A stretch of DNA of 41,751 nucleotides from contig WLIV01000032.1 in assembly GCA_009702045.1 (NCBI GenBank), positions 1-41,751 of the forward strand, read 5' to 3'. The notes beneath the pieces were generated by a model that saw only the letters and a program-made list of their open reading frames with translations, was not told where the DNA came from and searched no databases. A program made the position numbers and the translations under genes. Shown piece after piece: positions 22,073-31,187 of the stretch (positions within the stretch are counted from its first letter, which is position 1; every line of letters begins with the position of its first letter). Origin of the DNA: Actinomycetota bacterium. GTDB taxonomy: Bacteria; Actinomycetota; Acidimicrobiia; Acidimicrobiales; Ilumatobacteraceae.

Positions 22073-23153
22073 CGCTGGAGGCGACACCGGCCACGAGCGC
22101 ATCTACGAGGAAGGCGATGCTTGGCTGTACCTGTGTGACATCGAAGATCGGGTCGGCGTGCCCGGCCCCGGCGACCACCACGAAGGTCACGTCGGCGCCG
22201 ACTGCCCGCAGACCGGCCGCCAGTTCGGCGCTCTGCCCCACTGGTACGACACAGTCCATGTCACCGTGGGCCAGGTACCAGGTGGGCAACACTGCGGCGC
22301 CGGCTGCATAGGACGCCAGGTTGGTGGACGCTGCCTGCGAACACGTGGCCACCGATTCACCCAGCCAGCGCGACTCGAACGAATCGGGGTCGGCCGCCAA
22401 CGTGAAGGCCGGGCACACACCAGCCTCGACGAACTGCTGATCGACGGTGGTGAAATCGCTGACCCCGTACCAGGACACGACGGCCTGCACAGCGGAGGAG
22501 ACATCGGCGTTCCCCAACGACGGATCGTCGAAGAGCGTCACCTGATCGCCCGTGGCTCCGAGCATGGTCGCCAGCCAGCCTCCGGCGCTCTGACCCCAGG
22601 CACCGAACGCCTCGGGGTTCAACCCGTACTCCGCAGCATGCGCCCGCAGCCAGCGAACCGCGGCCTTCACATCCTGTGCACCCACCGGGTAGATCGCCTC
22701 GCCCGAGAGCCGATAGTTCAACGACGCGACGGCGACGTCACGCTGCAGGAGCGGCGCCACGTACGCGTCCTCAGCCGTCGAGTCGCCGAACAGGAACGCA
22801 CCGCCGTGAATGAGGATGACCAGTGGAACCGCCGTCGTGCCGTCCGAGACCGGCAGGGAGAGGTCGAGTGTCTCGCTCGCTGACACCGTGGCATATGCGA
22901 CACCCTTCAGGGACTGGGTGACGGAGCGAGCGATACCGGTCGGCCCCACAGGTGTCGACGTTGTCGATGTGGTCGATGTGGTCGACGTCGTCGACGAGCC
23001 GATGGTTGTACTGGTCGTGGCGACCGACACCGCCGAGGTCGAGCTGGCGCCGGCAGCGCCGACGACGCTCACCCCCAACAGGATGACGACGCCCAGCGAG
23101 GCGACGACTCCATGTCGCCGCTGCAACCCGAACACCGGTGACGTACGAAACAC
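22053..23153 (-). CDS. Secreted alpha/beta-hydrolase (esterase-like)
   Basis: This 366-residue exported protein has an N-terminal hydrophobic signal (GVVASLGVVILLGVSVVGA), then a Ser/Thr linker (TTSTTSTTSTTST), then an alpha/beta-hydrolase of the carboxylesterase/BD-FAE type. The oxyanion motif is LVILIHGGAF, the nucleophile elbow is GQSAGG, and the likely acid and His are in HGDMDCVVP and GAGHADP. Substrate is unknown; esters or acetylated glycans are typical. The start is GTG at 23153 with GAGG upstream; a second in-frame GTG seven codons later is possible. The linker is encoded by a 9-bp repeat tract that may vary in length. Convergent overlap with glsA. Confidence 0.82.
   Translation of the reverse strand: MFRTSPVFGLQRRHGVVASLGVVILLGVSVVGAAGASSTSAVSVATTSTTIGSSTTSTTSTTSTTSTPVGPTGIARSVTQSLKGVAYATVSASETLDLSLPVSDGTTAVPLVILIHGGAFLFGDSTAEDAYVAPLLQRDVAVASLNYRLSGEAIYPVGAQDVKAAVRWLRAHAAEYGLNPEAFGAWGQSAGGWLATMLGATGDQVTLFDDPSLGNADVSSAVQAVVSWYGVSDFTTVDQQFVEAGVCPAFTLAADPDSFESRWLGESVATCSQAASTNLASYAAGAAVLPTWYLAHGDMDCVVPVGQSAELAAGLRAVGADVTFVVVAGAGHADPIFDVTQVQPSIAFLVDALVAGVASSASAALV
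22954..22997 (-). repeat. 9-bp repeat tract coding for the esterase linker
   Basis: Units of the form GTCGAYGTN recur about five times (forward strand) and encode alternating Ser-Thr-Thr on the reverse strand. Such in-frame 9-bp repeats can change copy number without breaking the gene. Confidence 0.55.
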
Positions 23154-23352
23154 CGCAGGCCTCGCTTCTCTCTTTCAGTCTGCGCTCGCCTGCACCCCCT
23201 GTCGATCGAAAGGTGTCACACTGCGCCCACCGACGACGGTGGACACCAGCGTTCCACGAGCACAACCCATCGGAACCTGGAGCACTCCGACGGAGCGACC
23301 CAGATCACCCACCCAGAGTGGTATGTGGCGAGGTTTCTGAACAAATTACCCC

Positions 23353-23381
23353 TTGGAGTGGTCAACCTCCAGCAGTACCGT
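23353..23381 (+). promoter_or_regulatory. Promoter of the giant peroxidase gene
   Basis: TTGGAG at 23353-23358 and TACCGT at 23376-23381 are exactly 17 bp apart. The predicted transcript has a leader of about 80 bases before the ATG at 23467, which has its own ribosome site. A small dyad (TGGAG, eight bases, CTCCA) overlaps the -35 region and could be an operator. The rest of the 313-bp intergenic region 23154-23466 shows no other clear element. Confidence 0.5.
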
Positions 23382-23466
23382 GTCGTCCGCTGTGACGCAC
23401 CGTGTGTTTCTGTGACGAGCAGTGATGAAGACGGCATTCACCTTCGACACCACCGGAGACATAACG

Positions 23467-26400
23467 ATGAGACTGACACTGCGTACGCGACTGCTCGCAC
23501 CGCTCTTGGCGACCAGTTTGATGGCCGCCGCCATCGCCTCGGCCGCGGCATTGCCGGCCCAGGCAGCGCCAGTCGGCGCTGGTTTCCAACTCACGGTGGC
23601 CGACCTGAAGTTCATCCTTCAGCAGATCCGCATCTCCGAGACCCACGCCACCAAGGAAGGCACCACGCTCGGGTCGATCATCGCACCAACCTCGCTCATC
23701 GGCCCCGGCGTCAACGACATTCCGGACGCTCGGCTGCCGTGGGGTCTGCGCCAGGTGGACGGTCGCAACAACAACCTCACCACCGGCTCGTCCACCTGGA
23801 CCGGCAAGAGCTACTCCGTCACCAACGGCCACTCCACCTGGGGTTCGGCCGACCAGCCGTTCCCCCGCGAGACCACACCGCTGTGGCGTGACACCGAAGA
23901 GCCCACTTCGCCCACCGACCAGCTCGGCGCCGTGTCGAGCAACTACAACCCGGCCTACCGTCCCAGCAGCATCCAGGACTCCGAGCCGCGGATGATCAGC
24001 AACATCATCGTCGACCAGTCGCCCAGCAACCCGGCCGCAGTGATCGCCGCCGGGCCAAACGCAACGCCGCAGAGCGACGGCTCGTACCTCATCCCGAACG
24101 TTGCGCCGAACGCTGGCGTCGCCGCCCCGTACAACGGCATGTTCGCGCTCTTCGGCCAGTTCTTCGATCATGGCCTTGATCTCGTCGGCAAGACGGGCAG
24201 CGAGAATATCGTCGTCCCGCTGCAGCCAGACGACCCGCTCTACGTGGCCGGCGCCCCCACCAACTTCATGATCGCCAACCGCACGATCCTCGACCAGAAC
24301 GGCGACGGATCGAACTCAACGACCCCATGGGTCGACCAGAACCAGACCTACACCTCACATCCGTCGCACCAGGTGTTCCTGCGCGAATACACACTCGTCA
24401 ACACCCGTCCGGTGGCCACCGGCAACCTGCTCGACGGCGCGATTGCCGGCAACATCGCCAACTGGGGCGAAGTGAAGCAGCAGGCACTCACCCGCCTCGG
24501 AATCCGCCTGGTCGACACTGACATCTTCAATGTGCCGTTGGTACTCACCGATGAATACGGCCGCTTCCTCCGCGGCCCGAATGGCATGCCGCAGCTGGTC
24601 ATGAGCGACGGCACCGTGGTCGAAGGCCGCATCGCCACCCCGATCACCACCACCGGCGCAATGCGCACCGGTCATGCGTTCCTCGACGACATCGCCCACA
24701 CCGCAGTCCCGAACAACAACAAGCAGCCCGACGCCGACACAACCCTGGGCAACCAGCCCGGCAGCGGCTTCTATGACGACGAGCTGCTGGGCGCGCACTT
24801 CATCACCGGCGACGGTCGCGGCAACGAGAACATCGGCCTCACCTCGATCCACAGCGTGTTCCACTCGGAGCACAACCGCCTCGTGGCCGACGTGCAGCGC
24901 ATCGTCACCGCCAATGCCGCATCGTTCGCAGCCACCGACTGGCGCCTCGTCGGCGGGGCATGGAACGGAGAACGTCTGTTCCAGGCAGCGCGCCTCATCA
25001 ACGAGATGGAGTACCAGCACTTGGTGTTCGGCGAGTTCGCCCGCAAGATCCAGCCGGCCATCCGTGCTTTCGCGGCGTACGACCCGAACCTGCGCCCCGA
25101 CATCACCGCCGAGTACGCGAATGCCGTGTACCGCTTCGGTCACTCGCAGCTGAACTCCACCGTCGACCGCGTGAACGCCGACGGCAGCCGCAACGACGCG
25201 CAACTCCTCGACGTGTTCCTCAACCCGATCGCCTTCAACAGCGACGGCAAGGGCGGCACGCTCACCGCTGCTCAGGCAGCCGGTTCCGTCGCCCGCGGCA
25301 TGACGTACCAGATCGGCAACGAGATCGATGAGTTCGTCACCGACACACTGCGCAACCGACTGCTCGGTCTGCCGCTCGACCTCGCCACACTGAACCTGGT
25401 GCGCGGACGCGACACTGGTATGGCCTCACTGAACGGCGCGCGACGCTCGTACTCCGCGCTGTCCGGCGACACCTCCGTGGCTCCGTACACATCGTGGATC
25501 GACTTCGGTCTCGCCTTGCGCCACCCGGCATCGTTGATCAACTTCATCGCCGCCTACGGCAAGCACCCCACCATCACCGCCGCCACCACAGTGGCCGACA
25601 AGCGCGCCGCTGCCGACAAGCTCGTCAACGACCGCGCTGATTCCCCGCTCGACCGCGCCGACTTCATGTTCGGCACGAACACGTGGGCGTCGATCAACGG
25701 TCTCAACATCACCGGCCTCGAGGACATCGACCTCTGGATCGGCGGTCTTGCCGAAGCTCCGAGCCCGTTCGGCGGCATGCTCGGTTCGACATTCGACTTC
25801 GTATTCCGCCGCCAGATGGAGAACCTCCAGGACGGCGACCGCCTGTACTACCTGGCCCGCACAGCAGGCCTCAACCTCGGCGTGCAACTCGAAGCCAACA
25901 CCTTCGCCGAACTCATCATGCGCAACACCAACGTCGAGGCACTTCCCGCCGACGCGTTCGCATTCCCGACTCGCACGTTCTCAATGGCGAGCGCCGCTCC
26001 GAGCGACATCACTGTGATGCCCGACGGAACGTGGCGTTACTCGGGCACCGGTCACGTGGTGTTCAACGGCACCGCTGGCAACGACCGGGCCTGGGCCGGC
26101 GGTGGAAACGACACCATCCGCGGCAACGACGGTAACGACTGGATGCAAGGCGGCATGGGCGACGACAACCTGGTCGGCGGCCTCGGAAATGACACCATGC
26201 TCGACTCATCGGGTCTCGACATCTTCTCTGCAGGTGACGGCAACGACTACATGGCCTCAGGAGGCCCCGGCGCCGACCTGTTCAACGCCGGCTGGGGCGC
26301 CGACTTCATGGTGGGCGGCACCGACGCCACCACCATGTTGGGCGGACCCGGGAACGACCTGACACAAGGCAGTGACGCAGCAGACGCCATCAGCGGCGAC

Positions 26401-29082
26401 GACGGGAGCGACTGGCTCGACGGCGGCAGTGGCTCGGACACCATCTCCGGCGACGGCGCGGCACCCTTCGGTATCGACCTCTCCACACCTGGTGACGACG
26501 TGATCGTCGGCGGCAACGGCGACGATCTGCTCGACGGTGGCGGAGCAGCCGACATCTCCGTCAGCGGCCCCGGTATCGACACCTTCCTGGGCGGATTCGG
26601 TTTCGACTGGACCACCTACTACAACCCGACCTCCACCCAAGCGGCGATTGCCGACCTGCAACTGTTCGTCCCGCTGCCCGCCGACATCCTCGCCGGGCTA
26701 CAGGATGGATTCGACTCGGTCGAAGCCCTCTCGGGTGGACGCGGCAACGACACACTGCGCGGCGACATTCGCACCACCCTCACCACACCGCTCACCACGC
26801 TGACCGACTACCTCAACCAGACAGATCTTGCGAAGTTCCAAGGGTTGCAGTTGCTGCTGGGGGCCGGGGTCACCACATGGACGGCCGGCAACATCCTGAT
26901 CGGCGGCGCAGGTTCCGACTTGCTCGAGGGCCGTTCGGGCAACGACCTCATCGACGGCGATGCCTCTCTCGAAGTGCTGCTCTCGGTGCCTGCCGCTGCA
27001 GGTGTCGCTGGCACGCTCGACCCCACCACCGGGCGCATCCTCGTTCGTGACACCGCCGCGCTGCGCGCTGCAGTGCTCGCTGGCAGGCTCGACCCCGGCG
27101 ACATCACCATCCTGCGTCGGATCCTGGCGGGCGCGTACGCCGGCGAGAACGACGTAGCCAAGTTCACCGGCAACATCGCGGACTACACCATCACCTACCT
27201 GGCGGGCGGCCTCGTTCGAGTTGTCGACAACATCGCCAACCGCGACGGCACCGACACCGTGCGGAATGTGGAGACCCTGCAGTTCCTGAACGGCACTGTC
27301 ACGGTTGCCATCTCGTCGAGCCCGGCCAACGTGACCACCACCTCGGCAGCCACGTCGCTGGCAGTGTCGTGGGCCGCACCGCTGCGCACCGGTGCCTCGG
27401 CCATCACCAGTTACACCGCACGGGCGTACACCACTGCCGAGGGCAACACCACCGCCGGCACCGCCTGCACGACCGCAGTGCTCACGTGCACCATCACCGG
27501 CCTCACGGCGTGGCAGACCTACTTCATCGAGGTCACCGCCACCAACGGTTCGGGTTCCAGCGTCGGCGGCGTTCAGGGCCGCCTGGCAGCCACACCGGGC
27601 ACCGTTCCCGGTGCACCGTTGACAGTTGCTGCACAGACCAACGTGGACAGCAGCGCCACCGTCACGTGGTCGGCCCCCACCTCGAACGGCGGGAGCGCAA
27701 TCAAGTCGTACACGGCCACCGTGTACGACGACATCGCCGCTGGCAACATCATCGGCTCGTGCAGCACCACCGGGGCACTCACGTGCACCGTGCCACCGTT
27801 GACCGCTGGCAACCTGTACTACATCGACGTTCGTGCATCGAACCTGGCCGGCCAGGGGGCTCCCAACAGTCCTCGGGTGACCATCGCACCGGTGGGAGTG
27901 CCCACGGCACCCCGACTGGTGACCGCGGCCGCAGGGAACGGATCGGCCACCATCTCGTGGGCCCTTCCGACCCGTTCGGGCGGCTACGTCATCACTCAGT
28001 TCACGGCGAAGGCCTTCACCACCGTCAACGGCACGGTGCCGGCCGCGACCTGCACCTTCACGGTCGTCAACATTGCCGACCCGATGTCGTGCACCATTCC
28101 TGGCCTGACCAACGCCCGCACCTACAGCGTTGCCGTGTCGGCCACCAACCCGATCGGCACGGGTCCGGATTCGACACCTCGCGTCTCCGTGCGTCCGGCG
28201 GCGGCCCCTGATGCCCCTGCAGCACCCACGGTGGCTGCGTCGTACACCACGGCGCAAGTGACGTGGACGGCACCCGGCAACGGAGGCTCGGCCATCACCG
28301 GCTACACCGCCCGGGCGTTCACTGCGGCGAACGGCACAACACCGCTCGCACAGTGCACCACTGCTGGGACGCTGACGTGTTCCATCACCGGACTCACCGT
28401 CGGCACCCAGTACTGGTTCGATGTCACCGCCACCAACGTCAACGGTTCAAGCGCAGCTTCGTCCCGCGCCGCTGCCACCACGTTGGCCTACACCGTTCCC
28501 GGCATTCCGACCGGCCTCACCCTGACCCCGTCGTACACCTCGGTGGTGGCGCAGTGGACCGCACCAGCGGATACCGGTGGCCGACCCATCACCGCCTACA
28601 CGGTGTCGGCGTTCACCACACTCGCTGGCACAGCTCCGGCCGCCACCTGCGCTACGGCGGCCACGCTGACCTGCACGGTCACCGGCCTGACGGCCGGCGT
28701 GCAGTACTGGCTATCGATTACAGCAACCAACGTGGTCGGCGTGAGCACGGCTTCGGCACGGTCGACCACGACCACCACTGCCTTGTCCGCCCCGTCGGCA
28801 CCCACAATCGCCACGCTGACTCCCGGCAACGCGACCATGCGGGTCACCTGGACGGCACCAGCCAGCACAGGTGGATCGACCCTCACCGGCTACCGGGCGT
28901 ACGCCTATTCGTCCGCCGTCAGCACGACGGTGGTCGGACAGTGCACCGCCAACGGCACGACGCTGAACTGCACCATCAACACCGGTCTGGCCCGCAGAAC
29001 CACCTACTGGTTCGCCGTGGTCGCCACCAACGCAATCGGCACTGGCACACCCAGCGCACGTCTGTCGGCAACCACCACCTGA
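23467..29082 (+). CDS. Secreted animal-type heme peroxidase with RTX and Fn3 domains
   Basis: The 1871-residue protein has a signal peptide ending near ALPAQA, then an animal heme peroxidase domain (about 200-840). Key residues are visible: the distal His235 in FGQFFDHGLD, Arg451 in GDGRGNENIGL followed by SEHNRLVADV, and the proximal His559 in YRFGHSQL. From residue 863 come RTX-type calcium-binding repeats (GGGNDTIRGNDGND, GGNGDDLLDGG and a later GGAGSDLLEG). Residues ~1280-1871 are six Fn3-like domains, each with a Cys pair. Peroxidase plus RTX is the layout of Mn(II)-oxidising MopA-type proteins, so oxidation of Mn, halides or phenolics outside the cell is plausible. ATG at 23467 follows GGAG. 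The RTX suggests calcium-dependent folding after export. Confidence 0.88.
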   Translation: MRLTLRTRLLAPLLATSLMAAAIASAAALPAQAAPVGAGFQLTVADLKFILQQIRISETHATKEGTTLGSIIAPTSLIGPGVNDIPDARLPWGLRQVDGRNNNLTTGSSTWTGKSYSVTNGHSTWGSADQPFPRETTPLWRDTEEPTSPTDQLGAVSSNYNPAYRPSSIQDSEPRMISNIIVDQSPSNPAAVIAAGPNATPQSDGSYLIPNVAPNAGVAAPYNGMFALFGQFFDHGLDLVGKTGSENIVVPLQPDDPLYVAGAPTNFMIANRTILDQNGDGSNSTTPWVDQNQTYTSHPSHQVFLREYTLVNTRPVATGNLLDGAIAGNIANWGEVKQQALTRLGIRLVDTDIFNVPLVLTDEYGRFLRGPNGMPQLVMSDGTVVEGRIATPITTTGAMRTGHAFLDDIAHTAVPNNNKQPDADTTLGNQPGSGFYDDELLGAHFITGDGRGNENIGLTSIHSVFHSEHNRLVADVQRIVTANAASFAATDWRLVGGAWNGERLFQAARLINEMEYQHLVFGEFARKIQPAIRAFAAYDPNLRPDITAEYANAVYRFGHSQLNSTVDRVNADGSRNDAQLLDVFLNPIAFNSDGKGGTLTAAQAAGSVARGMTYQIGNEIDEFVTDTLRNRLLGLPLDLATLNLVRGRDTGMASLNGARRSYSALSGDTSVAPYTSWIDFGLALRHPASLINFIAAYGKHPTITAATTVADKRAAADKLVNDRADSPLDRADFMFGTNTWASINGLNITGLEDIDLWIGGLAEAPSPFGGMLGSTFDFVFRRQMENLQDGDRLYYLARTAGLNLGVQLEANTFAELIMRNTNVEALPADAFAFPTRTFSMASAAPSDITVMPDGTWRYSGTGHVVFNGTAGNDRAWAGGGNDTIRGNDGNDWMQGGMGDDNLVGGLGNDTMLDSSGLDIFSAGDGNDYMASGGPGADLFNAGWGADFMVGGTDATTMLGGPGNDLTQGSDAADAISGDDGSDWLDGGSGSDTISGDGAAPFGIDLSTPGDDVIVGGNGDDLLDGGGAADISVSGPGIDTFLGGFGFDWTTYYNPTSTQAAIADLQLFVPLPADILAGLQDGFDSVEALSGGRGNDTLRGDIRTTLTTPLTTLTDYLNQTDLAKFQGLQLLLGAGVTTWTAGNILIGGAGSDLLEGRSGNDLIDGDASLEVLLSVPAAAGVAGTLDPTTGRILVRDTAALRAAVLAGRLDPGDITILRRILAGAYAGENDVAKFTGNIADYTITYLAGGLVRVVDNIANRDGTDTVRNVETLQFLNGTVTVAISSSPANVTTTSAATSLAVSWAAPLRTGASAITSYTARAYTTAEGNTTAGTACTTAVLTCTITGLTAWQTYFIEVTATNGSGSSVGGVQGRLAATPGTVPGAPLTVAAQTNVDSSATVTWSAPTSNGGSAIKSYTATVYDDIAAGNIIGSCSTTGALTCTVPPLTAGNLYYIDVRASNLAGQGAPNSPRVTIAPVGVPTAPRLVTAAAGNGSATISWALPTRSGGYVITQFTAKAFTTVNGTVPAATCTFTVVNIADPMSCTIPGLTNARTYSVAVSATNPIGTGPDSTPRVSVRPAAAPDAPAAPTVAASYTTAQVTWTAPGNGGSAITGYTARAFTAANGTTPLAQCTTAGTLTCSITGLTVGTQYWFDVTATNVNGSSAASSRAAATTLAYTVPGIPTGLTLTPSYTSVVAQWTAPADTGGRPITAYTVSAFTTLAGTAPAATCATAATLTCTVTGLTAGVQYWLSITATNVVGVSTASARSTTTTTALSAPSAPTIATLTPGNATMRVTWTAPASTGGSTLTGYRAYAYSSAVSTTVVGQCTANGTTLNCTINTGLARRTTYWFAVVATNAIGTGTPSARLSATTT

Positions 29083-29096
29083 TCGTCGAACATCAC

Positions 29097-29127
29097 GGCA
29101 CCCGTTGCGCCCAGCGCAACGGGTGCC
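29097..29127. terminator. Strong bidirectional terminator hairpin
   Basis: GGCACCCGTTGCGC and its reverse complement form a perfect 14-bp stem with a three-base CCA loop, located 15 bp after the peroxidase stop and 25 bp from the convergent tetR-type stop. No T-tract, but the stem is very stable and can serve both genes. Confidence 0.8.
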
Positions 29128-29152
29128 GGTTCAGGCCTTCGGCCACGGCCGT

Positions 29153-29776
29153 CTAGAGCGAGGCCACGCAGCCGTCGATGAGCGCAGCCAATCCGCGTTC
29201 GAAGGCTCGCTCGTTGAGGGCCTCGACATCAGCAGTGGTTCGGCTGACCTCGTCGAACAACGGGTGGCCGAGCAGCCGAAGGCGAACCCGGCGTTGCTCG
29301 AGGTGCCGAGGTGTACCGGCAACATCGAAGATGGTGGAACCCATCACGTAGCTCTCGAGCATCTGATACGAGTCCGGCACCGCCGACCCCTGCAACCCCA
29401 TCGCCTCGAGTTCGTTGCACACCATCGCCGTGAAACGGTGCGCAGTTGGCAAGGTGGTCGACACCGCCACGATTGCACCGGCGAGTTCGGGATGCTGCAG
29501 CAACGATGCCCGGCAGTGGCGCAACAACTGCAGCAGCCGGGCGCGAGGCTTCGCCCGCGGCGACAGTTCAATCGACACGATGTCGGTGATCACCGTTTCG
29601 ATCATCGCGACCAGCAGATCGTCCTTGTCCTTGAAGTGCCGGTACAGCGCCGTGTGGTTCAGCTTCAGCGCATCGCCCAGTGAGCGCAGGGTGAGCGCAG
29701 CCAGCCCGTGCTCATCCACAAACGTGATGGCGGCGGCCACGAAATCCGCACGGGTGGAGGCAGTTCTCGGCGGCAT
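29153..29776 (-). CDS. TetR-family transcriptional regulator
   Basis: The 207-residue protein has a TetR-type N-terminal helix-turn-helix: AAITFVDEHGLAALTLRSLGDAL followed by the recognition-helix region NHTALYRHFKDKDDLL. The C-terminal part (from about residue 70) is the all-helical ligand and dimer domain, in the style of TetR_C families. It is the gene next to the DddP-like gene, in the same direction 21 bp downstream, and may regulate it; the tandem repeats in that gene's promoter are a candidate operator. The start at 29776 fits a TAGGGT box seven bases upstream. Confidence 0.85.
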   Translation of the reverse strand: MPPRTASTRADFVAAAITFVDEHGLAALTLRSLGDALKLNHTALYRHFKDKDDLLVAMIETVITDIVSIELSPRAKPRARLLQLLRHCRASLLQHPELAGAIVAVSTTLPTAHRFTAMVCNELEAMGLQGSAVPDSYQMLESYVMGSTIFDVAGTPRHLEQRRVRLRLLGHPLFDEVSRTTADVEALNERAFERGLAALIDGCVASL

Positions 29777-29783
29777 CCAGCCG

Positions 29784-29789
29784 ACCCTA
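29784..29789 (-). promoter_or_regulatory. -10 box TAGGGT before the TetR gene
   Basis: TAGGGT on the reverse strand lies seven bases from the ATG at 29776, with no ribosome site between. It sits in the 21-bp gap behind the DddP-like gene, so the regulator may have its own leaderless promoter as well as read-through. Confidence 0.4.
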
Positions 29790-29797
29790 TCCGCACC

Positions 29798-31012
29798 TCA
29801 TGAGAGCAGCCGAGCTTCGTACGGATAGGTGGTGAGGCGCTCGACGCCGGTCGTGGTGATGAGCACCTGCTCCTCCAACTTCACACCCGGACCACCGTGC
29901 TCGCTGCCGACGAAGCTCTCGACGCACACGGTCATGTTCTCGGCGAACTCGCCGTCCTGGCCCACGAGGTGGAAGATGTCGGGATAGGGGATGACCGGAT
30001 ACTCACCGGTCATCCCATTGCCGTGCACCGGGCACAGGTAGCGGTTCTTCACGTACTCGGCGGGGATCGGCCACGTGCGGTCGGCGAAGTCGCGGAACGA
30101 CACGCCGGCGCGGATCAGGTCGATGTTGTACTGCAGTTGCTCGTAGGCCAGCCCGTACACCGTCTTCTGCTCGCTGGTCGCCTCGCCATCACCGGCGAGG
30201 AACGTGCGCGACATGTCCGTGTAGTAGCCGTGGCATCCGATCGCGTCGGTGTCCAGCGCAACGAGGTCGCCGTGTTCGATCACCTTGCTGCCGGTCTCCT
30301 GGAACCACGGGTTGGTGCGCGCCCCGCTGTTGAACAACCGGGTCTCGATGTACTCGCCGCCGCCAGCGATGAGCGCCTTGTTCAGATCGGCGAACACTTC
30401 GTTCTCGGTGCGACCCGGCAGCAAGCGCTCCTCCATGTACGCGACTGCCGATTCGGTGCACGCGACGGACGCGCGGATGAGCTGCAGTTCCGTCGGGGTC
30501 TTGATCGACTTGGCCAGGTCGATGGTGATGCTGGCGTCGATGACGTCGTAGCCGCGCGCCATCAGCGCTGGCACCACCATCGTGGGGGCGCGCTCCACGC
30601 CGAGCCGCTGGCCACGCAGACCGGCACGGGCCATCAGCTCGTCGATGTCCTCGAGGAATGCATCCATGTGCTCGGCATGGTGATCGCCGGCATAGAACGG
30701 GTGCACACCCTTCGCGGTCCGAATCTCCTGCACCGTGTCGTACCCCTCGGCCAGGTGTCCACAGCCCGTGTACTCGAACAACGTCACCGGGCCCTCCACC
30801 GGCACGAACACATAGCGGCCCGGGTTGCGGGTGGTGTTGATCTGCATGTTGCGGACACCGCAGGCGTAGCGGATGTTCACCGCATCGAAGTACAGCCCGG
30901 CGCCGATGTCGTGCGCCGCCAGCACCGTTCGCAGCCGCGCCAGACGCTCGGACGCCGCCCGCCGGTCGACCTCCGCAGGGAGGCAGTGGTCACGAATGGT
31001 GCTGTCGATCAT
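29798..31012 (-). CDS. M24 family metalloenzyme, DddP-like
   Basis: This 404-residue protein has the creatinase/aminopeptidase (pita-bread) fold and resembles DddP, the iron-dependent DMSP lyase. Shared stretches include RTNPWFQE and KLEEQVLITTTG. All six metal ligands align with the spacing I recall for DddP (Asp295, Asp297, Asp307, His371, Glu406, Glu421): Asp254 and Asp256 in LDTDAIG, Asp266 in YYTDMSRTF, His330, Glu365 in VCVESF and Glu380. The proposed DddP catalytic Asp377 corresponds to Gly336 (HGNGMTGEYP), so DMSP cleavage is doubtful. Alternatives are an Xaa-Pro dipeptidase or another M24 hydrolase or lyase. Cytoplasmic, no signal peptide. Confidence 0.8.
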   Translation of the reverse strand: MIDSTIRDHCLPAEVDRRAASERLARLRTVLAAHDIGAGLYFDAVNIRYACGVRNMQINTTRNPGRYVFVPVEGPVTLFEYTGCGHLAEGYDTVQEIRTAKGVHPFYAGDHHAEHMDAFLEDIDELMARAGLRGQRLGVERAPTMVVPALMARGYDVIDASITIDLAKSIKTPTELQLIRASVACTESAVAYMEERLLPGRTENEVFADLNKALIAGGGEYIETRLFNSGARTNPWFQETGSKVIEHGDLVALDTDAIGCHGYYTDMSRTFLAGDGEATSEQKTVYGLAYEQLQYNIDLIRAGVSFRDFADRTWPIPAEYVKNRYLCPVHGNGMTGEYPVIPYPDIFHLVGQDGEFAENMTVCVESFVGSEHGGPGVKLEEQVLITTTGVERLTTYPYEARLLS

Positions 31013-31020
31013 GTTGCCGG

Positions 31021-31072
31021 TTTACACCGCTGTCACAGCTGGTGTCAACGCTGGTGTCAACGCTGGTTACAC
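31021..31072 (-). promoter_or_regulatory. Promoter with 12-bp tandem repeats before the DddP-like gene
   Basis: On the forward strand GCTGGTGTCAAC is repeated at 31038-31049 and 31050-31061, followed by GCTGGTTACAC at 31062-31072; TGTCA recurs at 31031, 31043 and 31055, a strict 12-bp period. Read on the reverse strand, two repeats supply a perfect TTGACA. The one at 31048-31043 is 16 bp from TGTAAA at 31026-31021, which would place transcription start close to the ATG at 31012. The array may be a duplicated -35 region or operator for the nearby TetR protein. Confidence 0.5.
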
Positions 31073-31187
31073 ATTGAAAAGCGTTATGGCGACGAACAAC
31101 AGTGCTCATCCGACGAACGCGCCCAACCGGTGTGACAGGCTCCCGAGACCGCGGGCGGCCGCGGAGCAGGAGAACGGAGCAACCAAG

